Below are positions 1 through 10,089 of a stretch of DNA of 64,000 nt, in pieces. The notes under the pieces were generated by a model. The model ran no database searches. It had not been told where the DNA came from and was given only the letters and a program-made list of their open reading frames with translations. The stretch spans positions 248,001 to 312,000 of the forward strand of contig NZ_VFPH01000002.1 of NCBI RefSeq assembly GCF_006717045.1. The letters are read 5' to 3'. Every line of letters begins with the position of its first letter. Position 1 is the first letter of the stretch. The translations under genes were made by a program, and so were the position numbers. This DNA is from Pseudonocardia cypriaca (GTDB taxonomy: Bacteria > Actinomycetota > Actinomycetes > Mycobacteriales > Pseudonocardiaceae).

Positions 1-3000
1 CGGGCCGCAGCCAGCCGTCGAGCACGTGGGCGCGGGTGTTGAAGATCGGGTGCCCGACCGTGGACGTCGCGCTCTCCCCGGTGCCCGCGCCGAGGGTGTT
101 GATCGTGTACTCGGTGGGACCGTAGAGGTTGTAGCCGAGGGTGCCGCTCTCGCGCAGCGCGGTCCACAGGCTGTCCGGCACCGCCTCGCCGCCCAGCAGC
201 ATCAACGCGAGGGGGTGCCTCGTGACGAGCCCTTCCTCGATGAGGACCTGGGCGTAGGACGGCGTCACGTTCACGACGTCGATCCCGTGGCGCTCGCAGT
301 AGGCGACGAGCGCGCGGGCGTCGCGGCGCAGTTCCTCGTCGCAGACGTGGACCTCGTGCCCCTCGACGAGCCAGAGCAGCTCCTCCCAGGACATGTCGAA
401 GGAGAACGACACCGTGTGCGCGATCCGCAGCCGGCGGCCCCCTGCCGCGGCGACCGTCGGGTCGAAGATCTCCGCGCGGTGGTTGAGCTGCATGTTGGTC
501 AGCCCGCGGTACGGCGTCACGACGCCCTTGGGGCGTCCGGTTGAGCCCGAGGTGTAGATGACGTACGCGGGGTGGTCGAGGCGACCGGGCCGGTCCGGCG
601 CGAAGGCGCCGAGGTCGTCGGCGCTCGGGGCCGCCGCCGGGTAGGCGCCGAGGTCGAGGGTGTCGAGGTCGGTGACCGGGGCGGCCGTACCGGCGAACCG
701 CGACGAGACCGCAGAGGTGGAGAGCAGCAGCATCGGCCGCGCGTCGGCGATCATGCCCGCCAGCCGCTCGTCGGGGTACTCCAGGTCGAGCGGCAGGTAG
801 GCCGCGCCGGTGCGCAGCACCGCGAACAGCGCCACGACCATGTCGATGGACCGCGGGAGGGCGAGGCCCACGATGCGTTCGGGCGCGGCACCGGCGGCGA
901 GCAGGTGGTGCGCCAGCCGGTTGACGCGCGTGTCGAGCTCGTCGTAGGTGAGCCGGGTGTCGCCGAACACCAGCGCGGTCTCGCCCGGCACGGCGGCGGC
1001 CCGCTCGGCGAGGAGGTCGGCGATGGTGGCCGACCCGATCGGCTGCACCGCCTTCTCCCACTCGGCCCGCAGCGCGGCGTCGTCCGACGGGGTCTGCAGA
1101 TCGAGCTCGCCGACCGGCTGCCCGAGACCATCTGCGAGCCCGAGCAGCACCTGCTCGAGCCGTGCGAGCAGGGTGGCGGCGGTCTCGCGGGGCACGACGT
1201 CGCTGCGGTACTCGAGCTTGATCCACAGTCGCGTGCCCGGGTAGACGACCCAGGTCAGCGGGTAGTGGGTGGAGTCGACGCCGTTCGCGGCGATGATGCC
1301 GTGCTCGGCCTCGAGGTCGGTGAAGGTCTCGTCGTCGACGAAGTTCTGCAGGACGTAGAGGTTGTCGAAGAGCTGCCCCCTGCCCACGGCGCGCTGGATG
1401 TCACCGAGGCCCAGGTACTCGTAGGGCATCATCTCGATGCGCTGCTCGTGCATGCCGAGCACGGCGTCGGACATGGCGACGCTCGGGTCGAGGTGCACGC
1501 GGGCCGGGATGGTGTTGAGGAAGACGCCCACCACCGACTCGATGCCCTCGATCTCGGTGGGCCGCCCGGCGACGGTCATGCCGAACACCACGTCGTCGGT
1601 GCCGGCTGCGTGGCCGAGCACCAGGCCGAGAGCGGTACCGACGACCGAGTTCAGGGTGACGCCGAGCGAGCGCGCCTGCTCGGACAGGCGTGCGGTCACC
1701 TCGGGGGTGAGCTCCACGGACATGCGGGTGGCGATCACCGGGTCGGTGCCGATCGCCTCGGGGAAGAGGATGGTCGGGCCCGTGACGTCGGCGAAGGCAC
1801 CCGACCACGCGGCCGCGGACGCCTCGTCGTCCTGCTCGGCGACCCAGGCCAGATAGTCGGGGAACGCCGCGGCAACCGGCGCGGGCAACGCGTCTCCACG
1901 GCGCACCGCCGCGTAGGCGCCGAACAGCCTGCGCAGCACCAGCTCCCGCGACCAGCCGTCCCACAGCAGGAGGTGGCGGGTGAGGAGCAGGCGGTCCCGC
2001 CCGTCGCCGCGCAGCACCGTCAGCCGGACCAGCGGTGGGCGCGTGAGGTCGAACGGGGTGCGCCGGTCCGCCGCCATGATCGCCTCGGTGCGCTCGGCGC
2101 GCTCCTCTGCCGTCAGCCCGGAGAGGTCGATCTCGGTGATCGACGGCGCCACCCGGGCGGCGAGTACGGCGACGGGACGGTCGAGCCCGATGTCGGTGAA
2201 ACCGAGCCGTAGCGCGGAGTTCTGCTCCAGCAGGTGCGCGCACGCCCCGGTCAGGGCGTCGACGTCGAGCCGCGAGTCGAAGTCGAACGTGTCCTGCGCC
2301 AGGTAGACGTCGTCCTCGCCGGCGATCCGGGCCTGGAAGAACAGTCCCTCCTGCAACGGCGACACCGGCCAGATGTCGGCGATCGGCACCGTCGTGGCCG
2401 CCTCGATCGCCTGCACGTCGTCGAGGGAGAGGTCGACGAGCGGGAAGTCCGACGGCGTGTGCCCGCGCAGCTCCGGGCAGCCGGCGAGGGCGCGCAGCGC
2501 GTCGACCCACAGGGCCGCCAGCTCGGTGAGGTCGGCCGCCGGGAGGATGCCGGTCGGCCAGGTCAGCGTGGCCCGGCCCTCCCCCATGACGTTGATCTCG
2601 AGCGCGTCGACGGGCGAGCGCGGGTCCAGCCCCGAGCCGACGGTGGTGAAGCCCCAGTCCTCACCGGGGCCGCCGGTGCCCCGGCCGCGGTAGTTGAACA
2701 CGATCTGCGGGGTGACCGCCGGCAGGTCGGCGTCCGCGTCGAGGTACCGCAGCACGCCGTAGCCGACGCCGGCCGATGGCACCCGCAGCTGCTCCTTGAC
2801 GAGCTTCGCCGCCCGCGCCAGCTGCGGACCGGCCGCCTCCACGTCGGTCCACGACAGCTCGCCGGGGTCGAGCCGCACCGGGTAGATGCTCGTGAACGAC
2901 CCGACGGTGCGGGACAGGTCGACGTGCCGGCCGAAGAGGTCGCCCTCCCGGCCGTGCCCCTTCACGCGCAGCAGCACCTGCGAGCCCGCGTCCACCCCGC

Positions 3001-6000
3001 GGCCGCGCCGCCACTGCTGCAGCGCGAGGGCGAACCCGGTGAGCAGGATGTCGTCGACGCCGCCGTGGATCGCCCGCGACAGGTTCCCGAACACCTCGGC
3101 CGGCAGGTCGACGTCGAGGGTCGCGGTGGTCGCGTCGACGTCGATCCCCGGGTCGAGGGCCCGCTGGCCGAGGACCGGATCGGGCGTGTCCAGCACCTCG
3201 CGCCAGTACCCGAGCTCGGACCGGAAGCGGCCGGTGTCGGCGGCCTGCCGAAGCACCTGCGACCACGCCCGGTACGACGTCCCCACCGGCTCCAGCTCGG
3301 GCTCGCGTCCGGCGGTCAGCGCCTGCCATCCGGCAGCCAGGTCGGCGGTCAGGATGCGCCACGAGACGCCGTCGACGACGAGGTGGTGTGCGACCAGCAG
3401 CAGGGAACGCGCGTCGCGGAACCAGTGCGCCCGCAGCAGGATCCCGCGGCGTGCGTCGAGCAGGGCGGCCGCGTCGAGGGTCGCGCGCTCGACCTCCTCC
3501 GGCGACGGATCGGCGGTGCTCTCGGTGATCGGGACGGGAGCGTCGGCGGCCGGGGGCACGTCGAGCACCCACGCACCGGTCGTGTCGACCACGGCCCGGA
3601 GCAGGGCATGCCGGTCGACGACCGCCCGCAGGACGCGTTCCAGGTCGTCCCGCGTCATCGACGCGGGCGTGCGCACCAGCATCGACTGGTAGAAGTTGTC
3701 GAGCGGGATGCCGTCGTGCGCGACCTCGGCCATCACGGGCGTGAGCGGCACCGGCCCGACGCCGTCGTCGGCTGCCGGGGCGGGAGCCGGTTCGAGCTCC
3801 TCGCCCAGCCCGGTCACCAGGGCCTGCACGGTGCGCAGCCGGAAGATGTCGCGCGGCGTGATCCGCATCCCGGCGCGGCGGGCCCGGCCCGAGACCGCGA
3901 TCGAGGTGATGCTGTCGCCGCCGAGTGCGAAGAAGTCGTCGTCGATGCCCACCCGGTGCAGGTGCAGCGCGTCGGCGAACAGCGAGCAGAGCCGCGCCTC
4001 CCGCTCGGTGCGGGGCCCGCGGTCGGACACGAGGCTGCCGAAGTCGGGGTCCGGCAGCGCCTTGCGGTCCAGCTTGCCGTTGGGGGTGAGCGGGAACGCG
4101 TCGAGCACCACGACCATCGAGGGCACCATGTGCTCGGGCAGGACCTGCGCCACCCGCTCGCGCAACGATTCCGGGTCGACGGATCCGACGACGTAGGCGA
4201 CGAGGCGGCCGTCCCGCACGACCACCACCGCACGGGTGACCCCGTCGGCGGCGACGAGCGCGGCCTCGATCTCCCCCGGCTCGATCCGGAAGCCGCGCAC
4301 CTGCACCTGGTGGTCGCTGCGGCCGAGGATCTCCAGCACGCCGGTGTCGTCCCAGCGGGCGAGGTCGCCGCTGCGGTACATCCGCTCACCGGGCACGAAC
4401 GGGTCGGCGATGAACCGCTCCGCCGTCAGCCCCCGCCGGTCGAGGTAGCCGTACGCCAGCTGCACCCCGGCGATGTAGAGCTCACCGGGCGTGCCGGGCG
4501 GCACCGGGCGCAGCGCGCCGTCCAGCACGTAGAGCCGCGTGTTGAAGACCGGGCGTCCGACGGGCACCGACCGCTCGACGGGCCGCTCCGTGGTGTCCCA
4601 GCCGGTGACGTCGATGGCGGCCTCGGTGGGGCCGTAGACGTTGTGCAGCTCGCAGCCGCGGAGTTCGGCGATGCCGCCGAACCGGGCCACGACATCCGCG
4701 GGCAGCGCCTCACCACCGCAGATCACGCGCCGCAGCGACGTGCACCGGCGCACCGAGGGCTCCTCGAGGAACACCGAGAACATCGACGGCACGAACTGGG
4801 CGGTCGTCACCTCGTGGGCCTGGATCAGCTCGGCGAGGTATGCCGCGTCCTTGTGCCCCTCCGGCTTCGCGATCACCATCATCGCGCCGGACATCAACGG
4901 CCAGAACAGCTCCCGCAGCGACGCGTCGAAGCTCGACGGCGTCTTCAGCAGCGTCGGCTCGCCCGGCTCCAGCCGGTACGTCTCCTGCATCCACGACAGG
5001 AAGTTGCCGGCGGCCCCGTGCGGCACGACCACGCCCTTCGGGCGGCCGGTGGACCCCGAGGTGTAGATGACGTACGCGGGATCGGCGGGTGTGACCGGCA
5101 CGTCCGGGTTCGACGCCCCGAATTCCGACGAGCCGTCGGTCGGGAAGACCGCCGGGTCATCGATCACGTGGGCGGGCCGGGCGTCGTCGAGCACGAAGGC
5201 GATCCGCTCGGCGGGGTAGCCGGGATCGATCGGCAGGTACGCCGCACCCGCCTTGTGCACCGCGTACAGCGCGACGATCAGCTCCACGGAGCGCTCGAGG
5301 GCGACCGCGACCACGGACCCGCGCGTCACGCCCTGCGCGATGAGGCTGTGCGCCAGCCGGTTCGCGCGCCGGTTCAGCTCGCCGTAGCTGACCGCCTCAC
5401 CCTCGAACACCACCGCCGTCGTGTCGGGGGTGCGCTCCGCCCAGTGCTCGAAGCGGTTGCGGAGCGTGGGCACGCCGACGTCGTGGCGGGTGTCGTTGAA
5501 GGTGTCGAGGACCTGCGTCCGCTCGGCCGGGTCGATCAGCTCCAGCCGGCCGACCGGGACCGCCGGATCGGCGGCGAGCTGGGCGAGGATCCGCGTCACC
5601 TGCCGCAGCAGGCGCCGGGCACGCGGCTCCTCCACCAGCCCGACGTCGTACTTCACCTCCAGCCGCACCCGCTCCCCCGGGAAGGCGACCAGCGACAGCG
5701 GGTAGTGCGAGAAGGTGGTGGAGGTGAACCCGCGCACCGACAGCCCGTCGTCCGCCGGGGCGTAGACCTCGGGGAAGTTCTCGACGATCACGAGCGTGTC
5801 GAACAGGGTGCGCACGCCGCGGAGGCGGGCCAGGTCGGCCAGCCCGGCGTGCTGGTGGTCCAGCACCGCGGTCTGCTCGTCCTGCAGGCGGCGCAGCACG
5901 GCGCGTACCTGCTCGGTCCTCGACCACGACATCGGCACCGGAACGGTGTTGATCAGCAGCCCGACCACGGAGTCGACCCCCGGCACGGACTGCCCGGCCC

Positions 6001-9000
6001 GCCCGGACACCGTCGACCCGAAGACGACGGAGTCCTCGCCGAGGGTGCGGCCCAGCAGCAGCCCCCATGCCGCGTGCAGCACGGTGCTGAGGGTGACGCC
6101 GAGGTCGCGAGCGGTCCGGGTGAGCGCCGCCGTGACATCGGCCGGCAGCTGCTCGGCGACGATGCGGTGCTCGCCGACGGCGGCCCCCGGGTCGGCGTCG
6201 ACCAGCAGGGTGGGTTCGTCGACGCCGGCCAGCGCGTCGGCCCACACCGCGTTCGTCTCGTTCGCGTCGGCGCGGGCGATCGCGGCGATGTGCTGGCCCA
6301 GCGCGACGGCGGGCAGGCCGCGCAGCGTGCCGCGGTAGGCGTCCACGATGTCGTTGAACATCAACGGGTACGACCACCCGTCGGCGATGATGTGGTGCAT
6401 CGTCTGCACCAGCCGGTGCTCGGTCGGAGTCAGCGACACCACGCTGTAGCGCAGCAGCGGCGGCTCGGCGAGCACGAAGGGCCGGGCCTGTTCGGCGGCG
6501 GCCACCCGCTCCAGCTCGGCCACGGCGTCGGCGTGGGAACGGTCGGTGAGGTCGACCACCTGCCAGTCGAACTCGACGTGCCCGCTGACCACCTGGACGA
6601 TCCGCCCGTCGGCGAGGTCGCGGAACCCGGCGCGCAACGCCGGATGCCGGTCGACCATCTCGGCGACAGCGCCCTTCAGCGCGTCCGCGTCGAGCGGGCC
6701 GGTCAGCTCGGCGATCTGCTGGATGCGGTACGCGTCGACCGTGTCGCCGTCGGTGTCGTCATCGGTGCCGCCGCCGTAGTTCGCGTGGAAGTACATGCCC
6801 TGCTGCAGCGGGAGCAGCGGAAGCACGTCCTGCAGGTCGGGGACCTCGCGCTCCAGCTCCTCGACATCCGCCCGGTCGAGCTCGACGAGCGGGAAGTCCG
6901 ACGGCGTGAAGCCCGCGACCGCTTCGTCGGTGGCGATGGCGCCGAGCGCCCGCAGCCACAGCTCGGCGAGCCTCCTGACCTCGTCCTCGTCGAGCACGGC
7001 CGCCGGCCAGCTGAACCGCGCCGACAGCACCGGTCCGGTGGCGGTGTCGACGGTGACGGCGTTGATCTCGAGCGCGCGCGGCAGCGGCATCCGCGGGTCG
7101 CGATCCTCGCCGACCTCGGCGCCTTCGGCGAACCGGCCGAGGTAGTTGAACAGCAGCGCGGGCGCCACCGCGAGACCCGGCGCACCCGCGAGGTAGCGCA
7201 GGGCGCCGTAGCTCAGCCCGCCCTGCGGCACAGCGCGCAGCTGTTCCTTGACCGACTTCACCACCTCGGCCACCCCGCCGGTCGGGACCTCGACGGCGAC
7301 GGGGTAGAGCGTGGTGAACCAGCCGACGGTGCGCGACAGGTCGAGGTGGTCGCCCGGCAGCAGCTCGGCCTCCCGCCCGTGCCCCTCCATCTCCAGGAGG
7401 AGCCGGCGGCCCGCCGACTCGTCGCGCCACTCGATGACGGCGAGAGCCAGCGCCGCCACCAGCACGTCGTTGACGCCGCCGTGGATCGCGGCGGGCACGG
7501 CGCCGAGCAGCGGCTCGGTGAGCGCGCCCGTCAGCGTGACGGCCAGCTCCCGCTCGGTCGCGACCGTGTCGACGGCGGGATCCAGCGCCCGGCGGCCGAT
7601 CACCGGGTTCGGAGCGGCCGCGACCTCGCGCCAGAACGGCAGGTCGTCGTCGAACGCTCCCGCCCCGGCGGCCTCCCTGAGCGCCAGCGCCCACCCGCGG
7701 AACGAGGTCGGCACCGGTTCGGGGGTGTCTCCTGCCCACAGCTCCCGCAGGTCCTCGGCCAGGATGCGCAGCGACACGCCGTCCACCACCACGTGGTGGA
7801 CGACGATGACCAGCCGGCCCGGCAGCTCACCCCCGCGGTCCAGCCACACGAACTCGACCATCCGGCCGGCGCCTGCGTCCAGCCGCGCCGCGGCGGCCGC
7901 AGTCTCCTGCTGCACACGGTCGTCGACGTCGTCGTCCGCGCCGATCCGGACGTGCGTGATCGACGGCGCCGGGACCTCCGCGGGCACCGTGACCGTCGGC
8001 CGGCCGTCGGCGCCGGTGCCGACCACCGCGCGGAGCATCTCGTGGTGCCGTACCAGCGCCGCGGCCGTCTCGGTGAGCCGGTCGAGGGTGAGCGCGGCCG
8101 GGCTGCGCACGGTGATGGACTGGTAGAAGCCCGCCGACGGCCCGGTCTCCCAGAGCCACTCGACCACGGGGGTGGCGGGCAGCTCGCCGACCGGGTCGAC
8201 GACCGCGGCGCGCTCGGCCGATTCGACCTCGCCCGCGGCCAGCGCCAGGGCCGCCGGCGTACGCAGCTCGAACAGCTCCCGCGGCCGCAGGACGAGCCCG
8301 GCCCGCCGCGCCCTGCTGACCACGCCGATCGCGACGATGCTGTCGCCACCGTGCGCGAAGAAGTCGTCGTCGGCACCGACCTCGGTGAGCCCGAGTACCT
8401 CGGCGAAGATCGCGCACAACGTCCGCTCGCGCGGGGTGCGCGGAGCCCGCCCGCCACTGCCCTCCCGTCGCGGTTCGGGCAGGGCGTTGCGGTCCACCTT
8501 CCCGTTGGGCGTCAACGGGAACGCGTCCAGCACCGTGAAAGTGCTGGGGACCATGTACTCGGGCAGCCGGTCGGCACACCACCGGCGGAGCTCCTCCTCC
8601 GCCACGGCGGTGGCGAGCGCGTACCCGGCCAGGTACTTCGCGCCAGCGGTGGACTCGCGCGCCGTCACGACCGCCTGCCGGACACCCGGGTGGGTGGTCA
8701 GCACCGCCTCGACCTCCTCGAGCTCGAGGCGCATGCCGCGGATCTTCACCTGGTTGTCGGCCCGGCCGAGGAACTCCAGCGACCCGTCGGGGTGCCACCG
8801 CGCGAGATCGCCGGTGCGGTAGAGGCGGGAACCGTCGTCGGCGAACGGGTTCGCGACGAACCGGGCGGCCGTCAGCCCCGGCGCGTTGACGTAGCCCCTG
8901 CCGAGCAGGAACCCGCCCGCGTAGAGCTCGCCGCCGACGCCGACGGGGACCGGACGCAGGTGCTCGTCGAGCACGTAGAGCTGCGTGCTGGGGTTGGGCC

Positions 9001-10048
9001 GCCCGATCGAGGTGGCGATCCGCTCCGCGTTGTCCCGGTAGATCACGTGCGAGACGCCGATCGTGGCCTCGGCGGGCCCGTACCCGTGGTACAGCGTCGT
9101 GGTCAGCCGGCTCCGGAACCGCTCGAACAGCTCCGGCGTCAGTACTTCGCCGCCGCACCAGACGTGCTTCAGCCCGTCGAGCTTCGCGGTGCCCCGCGAC
9201 ATCTCCAGCAGCACGTCGAGCATCGAGGAGACGAGGTAGACGAACGTGACGCCCTCGGTGGCGATGAGGTCGAGGAGGTACTGCGGGTCGCGGTCGCCGC
9301 CGGGCTCGGCGACGACGACGTAGCCGCCGGATACGAGCGGCAGCAGGATCTCGTTGACCGAGATGTCGAACGACAGCGGCGCCTTGAACAGCGAGGCGTC
9401 CCCCGGCCCGAAGCCCAGGATCTTCTCCACCTGCCACTGCAGCCGGTTGCAGATCGCCTCGTGCCGGATCATGGCGCCCTTGGGCTTGCCCGTCGACCCG
9501 GACGTGAACATCACGTAGGCGAGGCGTCCGGGCTCGATGCGCACCGCGGGTTGCCGGGTGGGCAGGTCCCCGTACGACCACGCGTCCAGATCGACCACCG
9601 CCACCGGCACGAGCGGCTGGGCGTCGGCCGCACCGGTCACCATCAGCACCGCGCCTGCGTCGTCGAGCACCTGCCTGCGGCGCTGCTCGGGCCACTCCGG
9701 GTCGACCGGCACGAATGCGCCGCCGGCCACCATGATCGCCAGCACCGATACGACCATCTCCGCCGACCGCGGCAGGTGGACGGCGACGACCTGCTCCGCG
9801 GTGAGCCCGCGGTCCAGGAGGTGGTGCGCGAGCTGGTTGACCCGCTCGGCCAGCTCACCGTAGGTCAGCTGCGTCGAGCCACCGCTCCCGGCGACCAGCG
9901 CCAGCGCGTCGGGATGCGCGCGCACCGCCCGGTCGAACATCTCGGCGACGGTGGTGGTGTTCGACGGCGACGTCGAGTCGTTCCACGCGGCCAGCGCCTC
10001 GAGACGCTCGGCCAGGGTGTCCACTCCTGAGTCCCGCTCGATGGTCAT
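1..10048 (-). CDS. Coelichelin-type siderophore NRPS, three modules, C-terminus off the left edge
   Basis: Non-ribosomal peptide synthetase; 3349 residues lie in the window. It starts at the ATG at 10048 with no leading condensation domain. Approximate domain order: A1 (SGSTGKPKG ~190), T1 (GGDSI ~563), E1 (HHVVVDG ~752, FNYLGRF), C2 (HHIIADG ~1217), A2 (SGSTGRPKG ~1662), T2 (GGDSI ~2044), E2 (HHLVVDG ~2221, FNYRGRG), C3 (RHLLLWDG ~2692), A3 (~3168, truncated). By alignment to GrsA the pocket residues read DINYWGGIGK (A1), DARQIGVIDK (A2) and DMENLGLIN (A3, Lys off-window). From memory, A1 is the formyl-hydroxyornithine code and A3 the hydroxyornithine code, as in coelichelin CchH. A2 is not the CchH Thr code and looks closer to Glu/Gln codes. 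The E domains predict D residues 1 and 2. C3 has Arg for the first His of HHxxxDG but keeps the catalytic second His. The gene starts 41 bp after the ABC exporter pair, at the end of the iron-box operon. No thioesterase, formyltransferase or MbtH gene is visible here. Confidence 0.95.
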   Translation of the reverse strand, partial: MTIERDSGVDTLAERLEALAAWNDSTSPSNTTTVAEMFDRAVRAHPDALALVAGSGGSTQLTYGELAERVNQLAHHLLDRGLTAEQVVAVHLPRSAEMVVSVLAIMVAGGAFVPVDPEWPEQRRRQVLDDAGAVLMVTGAADAQPLVPVAVVDLDAWSYGDLPTRQPAVRIEPGRLAYVMFTSGSTGKPKGAMIRHEAICNRLQWQVEKILGFGPGDASLFKAPLSFDISVNEILLPLVSGGYVVVAEPGGDRDPQYLLDLIATEGVTFVYLVSSMLDVLLEMSRGTAKLDGLKHVWCGGEVLTPELFERFRSRLTTTLYHGYGPAEATIGVSHVIYRDNAERIATSIGRPNPSTQLYVLDEHLRPVPVGVGGELYAGGFLLGRGYVNAPGLTAARFVANPFADDGSRLYRTGDLARWHPDGSLEFLGRADNQVKIRGMRLELEEVEAVLTTHPGVRQAVVTARESTAGAKYLAGYALATAVAEEELRRWCADRLPEYMVPSTFTVLDAFPLTPNGKVDRNALPEPRREGSGGRAPRTPRERTLCAIFAEVLGLTEVGADDDFFAHGGDSIVAIGVVSRARRAGLVLRPRELFELRTPAALALAAGEVESAERAAVVDPVGELPATPVVEWLWETGPSAGFYQSITVRSPAALTLDRLTETAAALVRHHEMLRAVVGTGADGRPTVTVPAEVPAPSITHVRIGADDDVDDRVQQETAAAAARLDAGAGRMVEFVWLDRGGELPGRLVIVVHHVVVDGVSLRILAEDLRELWAGDTPEPVPTSFRGWALALREAAGAGAFDDDLPFWREVAAAPNPVIGRRALDPAVDTVATERELAVTLTGALTEPLLGAVPAAIHGGVNDVLVAALALAVIEWRDESAGRRLLLEMEGHGREAELLPGDHLDLSRTVGWFTTLYPVAVEVPTGGVAEVVKSVKEQLRAVPQGGLSYGALRYLAGAPGLAVAPALLFNYLGRFAEGAEVGEDRDPRMPLPRALEINAVTVDTATGPVLSARFSWPAAVLDEDEVRRLAELWLRALGAIATDEAVAGFTPSDFPLVELDRADVEELEREVPDLQDVLPLLPLQQGMYFHANYGGGTDDDTDGDTVDAYRIQQIAELTGPLDADALKGAVAEMVDRHPALRAGFRDLADGRIVQVVSGHVEFDWQVVDLTDRSHADAVAELERVAAAEQARPFVLAEPPLLRYSVVSLTPTEHRLVQTMHHIIADGWSYPLMFNDIVDAYRGTLRGLPAVALGQHIAAIARADANETNAVWADALAGVDEPTLLVDADPGAAVGEHRIVAEQLPADVTAALTRTARDLGVTLSTVLHAAWGLLLGRTLGEDSVVFGSTVSGRAGQSVPGVDSVVGLLINTVPVPMSWSRTEQVRAVLRRLQDEQTAVLDHQHAGLADLARLRGVRTLFDTLVIVENFPEVYAPADDGLSVRGFTSTTFSHYPLSLVAFPGERVRLEVKYDVGLVEEPRARRLLRQVTRILAQLAADPAVPVGRLELIDPAERTQVLDTFNDTRHDVGVPTLRNRFEHWAERTPDTTAVVFEGEAVSYGELNRRANRLAHSLIAQGVTRGSVVAVALERSVELIVALYAVHKAGAAYLPIDPGYPAERIAFVLDDARPAHVIDDPAVFPTDGSSEFGASNPDVPVTPADPAYVIYTSGSTGRPKGVVVPHGAAGNFLSWMQETYRLEPGEPTLLKTPSSFDASLRELFWPLMSGAMMVIAKPEGHKDAAYLAELIQAHEVTTAQFVPSMFSVFLEEPSVRRCTSLRRVICGGEALPADVVARFGGIAELRGCELHNVYGPTEAAIDVTGWDTTERPVERSVPVGRPVFNTRLYVLDGALRPVPPGTPGELYIAGVQLAYGYLDRRGLTAERFIADPFVPGERMYRSGDLARWDDTGVLEILGRSDHQVQVRGFRIEPGEIEAALVAADGVTRAVVVVRDGRLVAYVVGSVDPESLRERVAQVLPEHMVPSMVVVLDAFPLTPNGKLDRKALPDPDFGSLVSDRGPRTEREARLCSLFADALHLHRVGIDDDFFALGGDSITSIAVSGRARRAGMRITPRDIFRLRTVQALVTGLGEELEPAPAPAADDGVGPVPLTPVMAEVAHDGIPLDNFYQSMLVRTPASMTRDDLERVLRAVVDRHALLRAVVDTTGAWVLDVPPAADAPVPITESTADPSPEEVERATLDAAALLDARRGILLRAHWFRDARSLLLVAHHLVVDGVSWRILTADLAAGWQALTAGREPELEPVGTSYRAWSQVLRQAADTGRFRSELGYWREVLDTPDPVLGQRALDPGIDVDATTATLDVDLPAEVFGNLSRAIHGGVDDILLTGFALALQQWRRGRGVDAGSQVLLRVKGHGREGDLFGRHVDLSRTVGSFTSIYPVRLDPGELSWTDVEAAGPQLARAAKLVKEQLRVPSAGVGYGVLRYLDADADLPAVTPQIVFNYRGRGTGGPGEDWGFTTVGSGLDPRSPVDALEINVMGEGRATLTWPTGILPAADLTELAALWVDALRALAGCPELRGHTPSDFPLVDLSLDDVQAIEAATTVPIADIWPVSPLQEGLFFQARIAGEDDVYLAQDTFDFDSRLDVDALTGACAHLLEQNSALRLGFTDIGLDRPVAVLAARVAPSITEIDLSGLTAEERAERTEAIMAADRRTPFDLTRPPLVRLTVLRGDGRDRLLLTRHLLLWDGWSRELVLRRLFGAYAAVRRGDALPAPVAAAFPDYLAWVAEQDDEASAAAWSGAFADVTGPTILFPEAIGTDPVIATRMSVELTPEVTARLSEQARSLGVTLNSVVGTALGLVLGHAAGTDDVVFGMTVAGRPTEIEGIESVVGVFLNTIPARVHLDPSVAMSDAVLGMHEQRIEMMPYEYLGLGDIQRAVGRGQLFDNLYVLQNFVDDETFTDLEAEHGIIAANGVDSTHYPLTWVVYPGTRLWIKLEYRSDVVPRETAATLLARLEQVLLGLADGLGQPVGELDLQTPSDDAALRAEWEKAVQPIGSATIADLLAERAAAVPGETALVFGDTRLTYDELDTRVNRLAHHLLAAGAAPERIVGLALPRSIDMVVALFAVLRTGAAYLPLDLEYPDERLAGMIADARPMLLLSTSAVSSRFAGTAAPVTDLDTLDLGAYPAAAPSADDLGAFAPDRPGRLDHPAYVIYTSGSTGRPKGVVTPYRGLTNMQLNHRAEIFDPTVAAAGGRRLRIAHTVSFSFDMSWEELLWLVEGHEVHVCDEELRRDARALVAYCERHGIDVVNVTPSYAQVLIEEGLVTRHPLALMLLGGEAVPDSLWTALRESGTLGYNLYGPTEYTINTLGAGTGESATSTVGHPIFNTRAHVLDGWLRP

Positions 10049-10089
10049 ACCTCTCCCACCAGGTCCTTCCGCCAGATGTCTTCGGCGAG

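Noticed and set aside
4600..5060. Assigning Thr to NRPS module 2 by analogy with coelichelin
   Set aside because: The residues read from the A2 pocket (DARQIGVIDK) do not fit the Thr code; I leave the amino acid open.
2234..10030. A 2598-codon open frame on the plus strand
   Set aside because: It is antisense to the NRPS, whose minus-strand translation carries all A, T, E and C motifs. The plus-strand product is low-complexity Arg/Gly/Val/His with no domains, the usual high-GC shadow.
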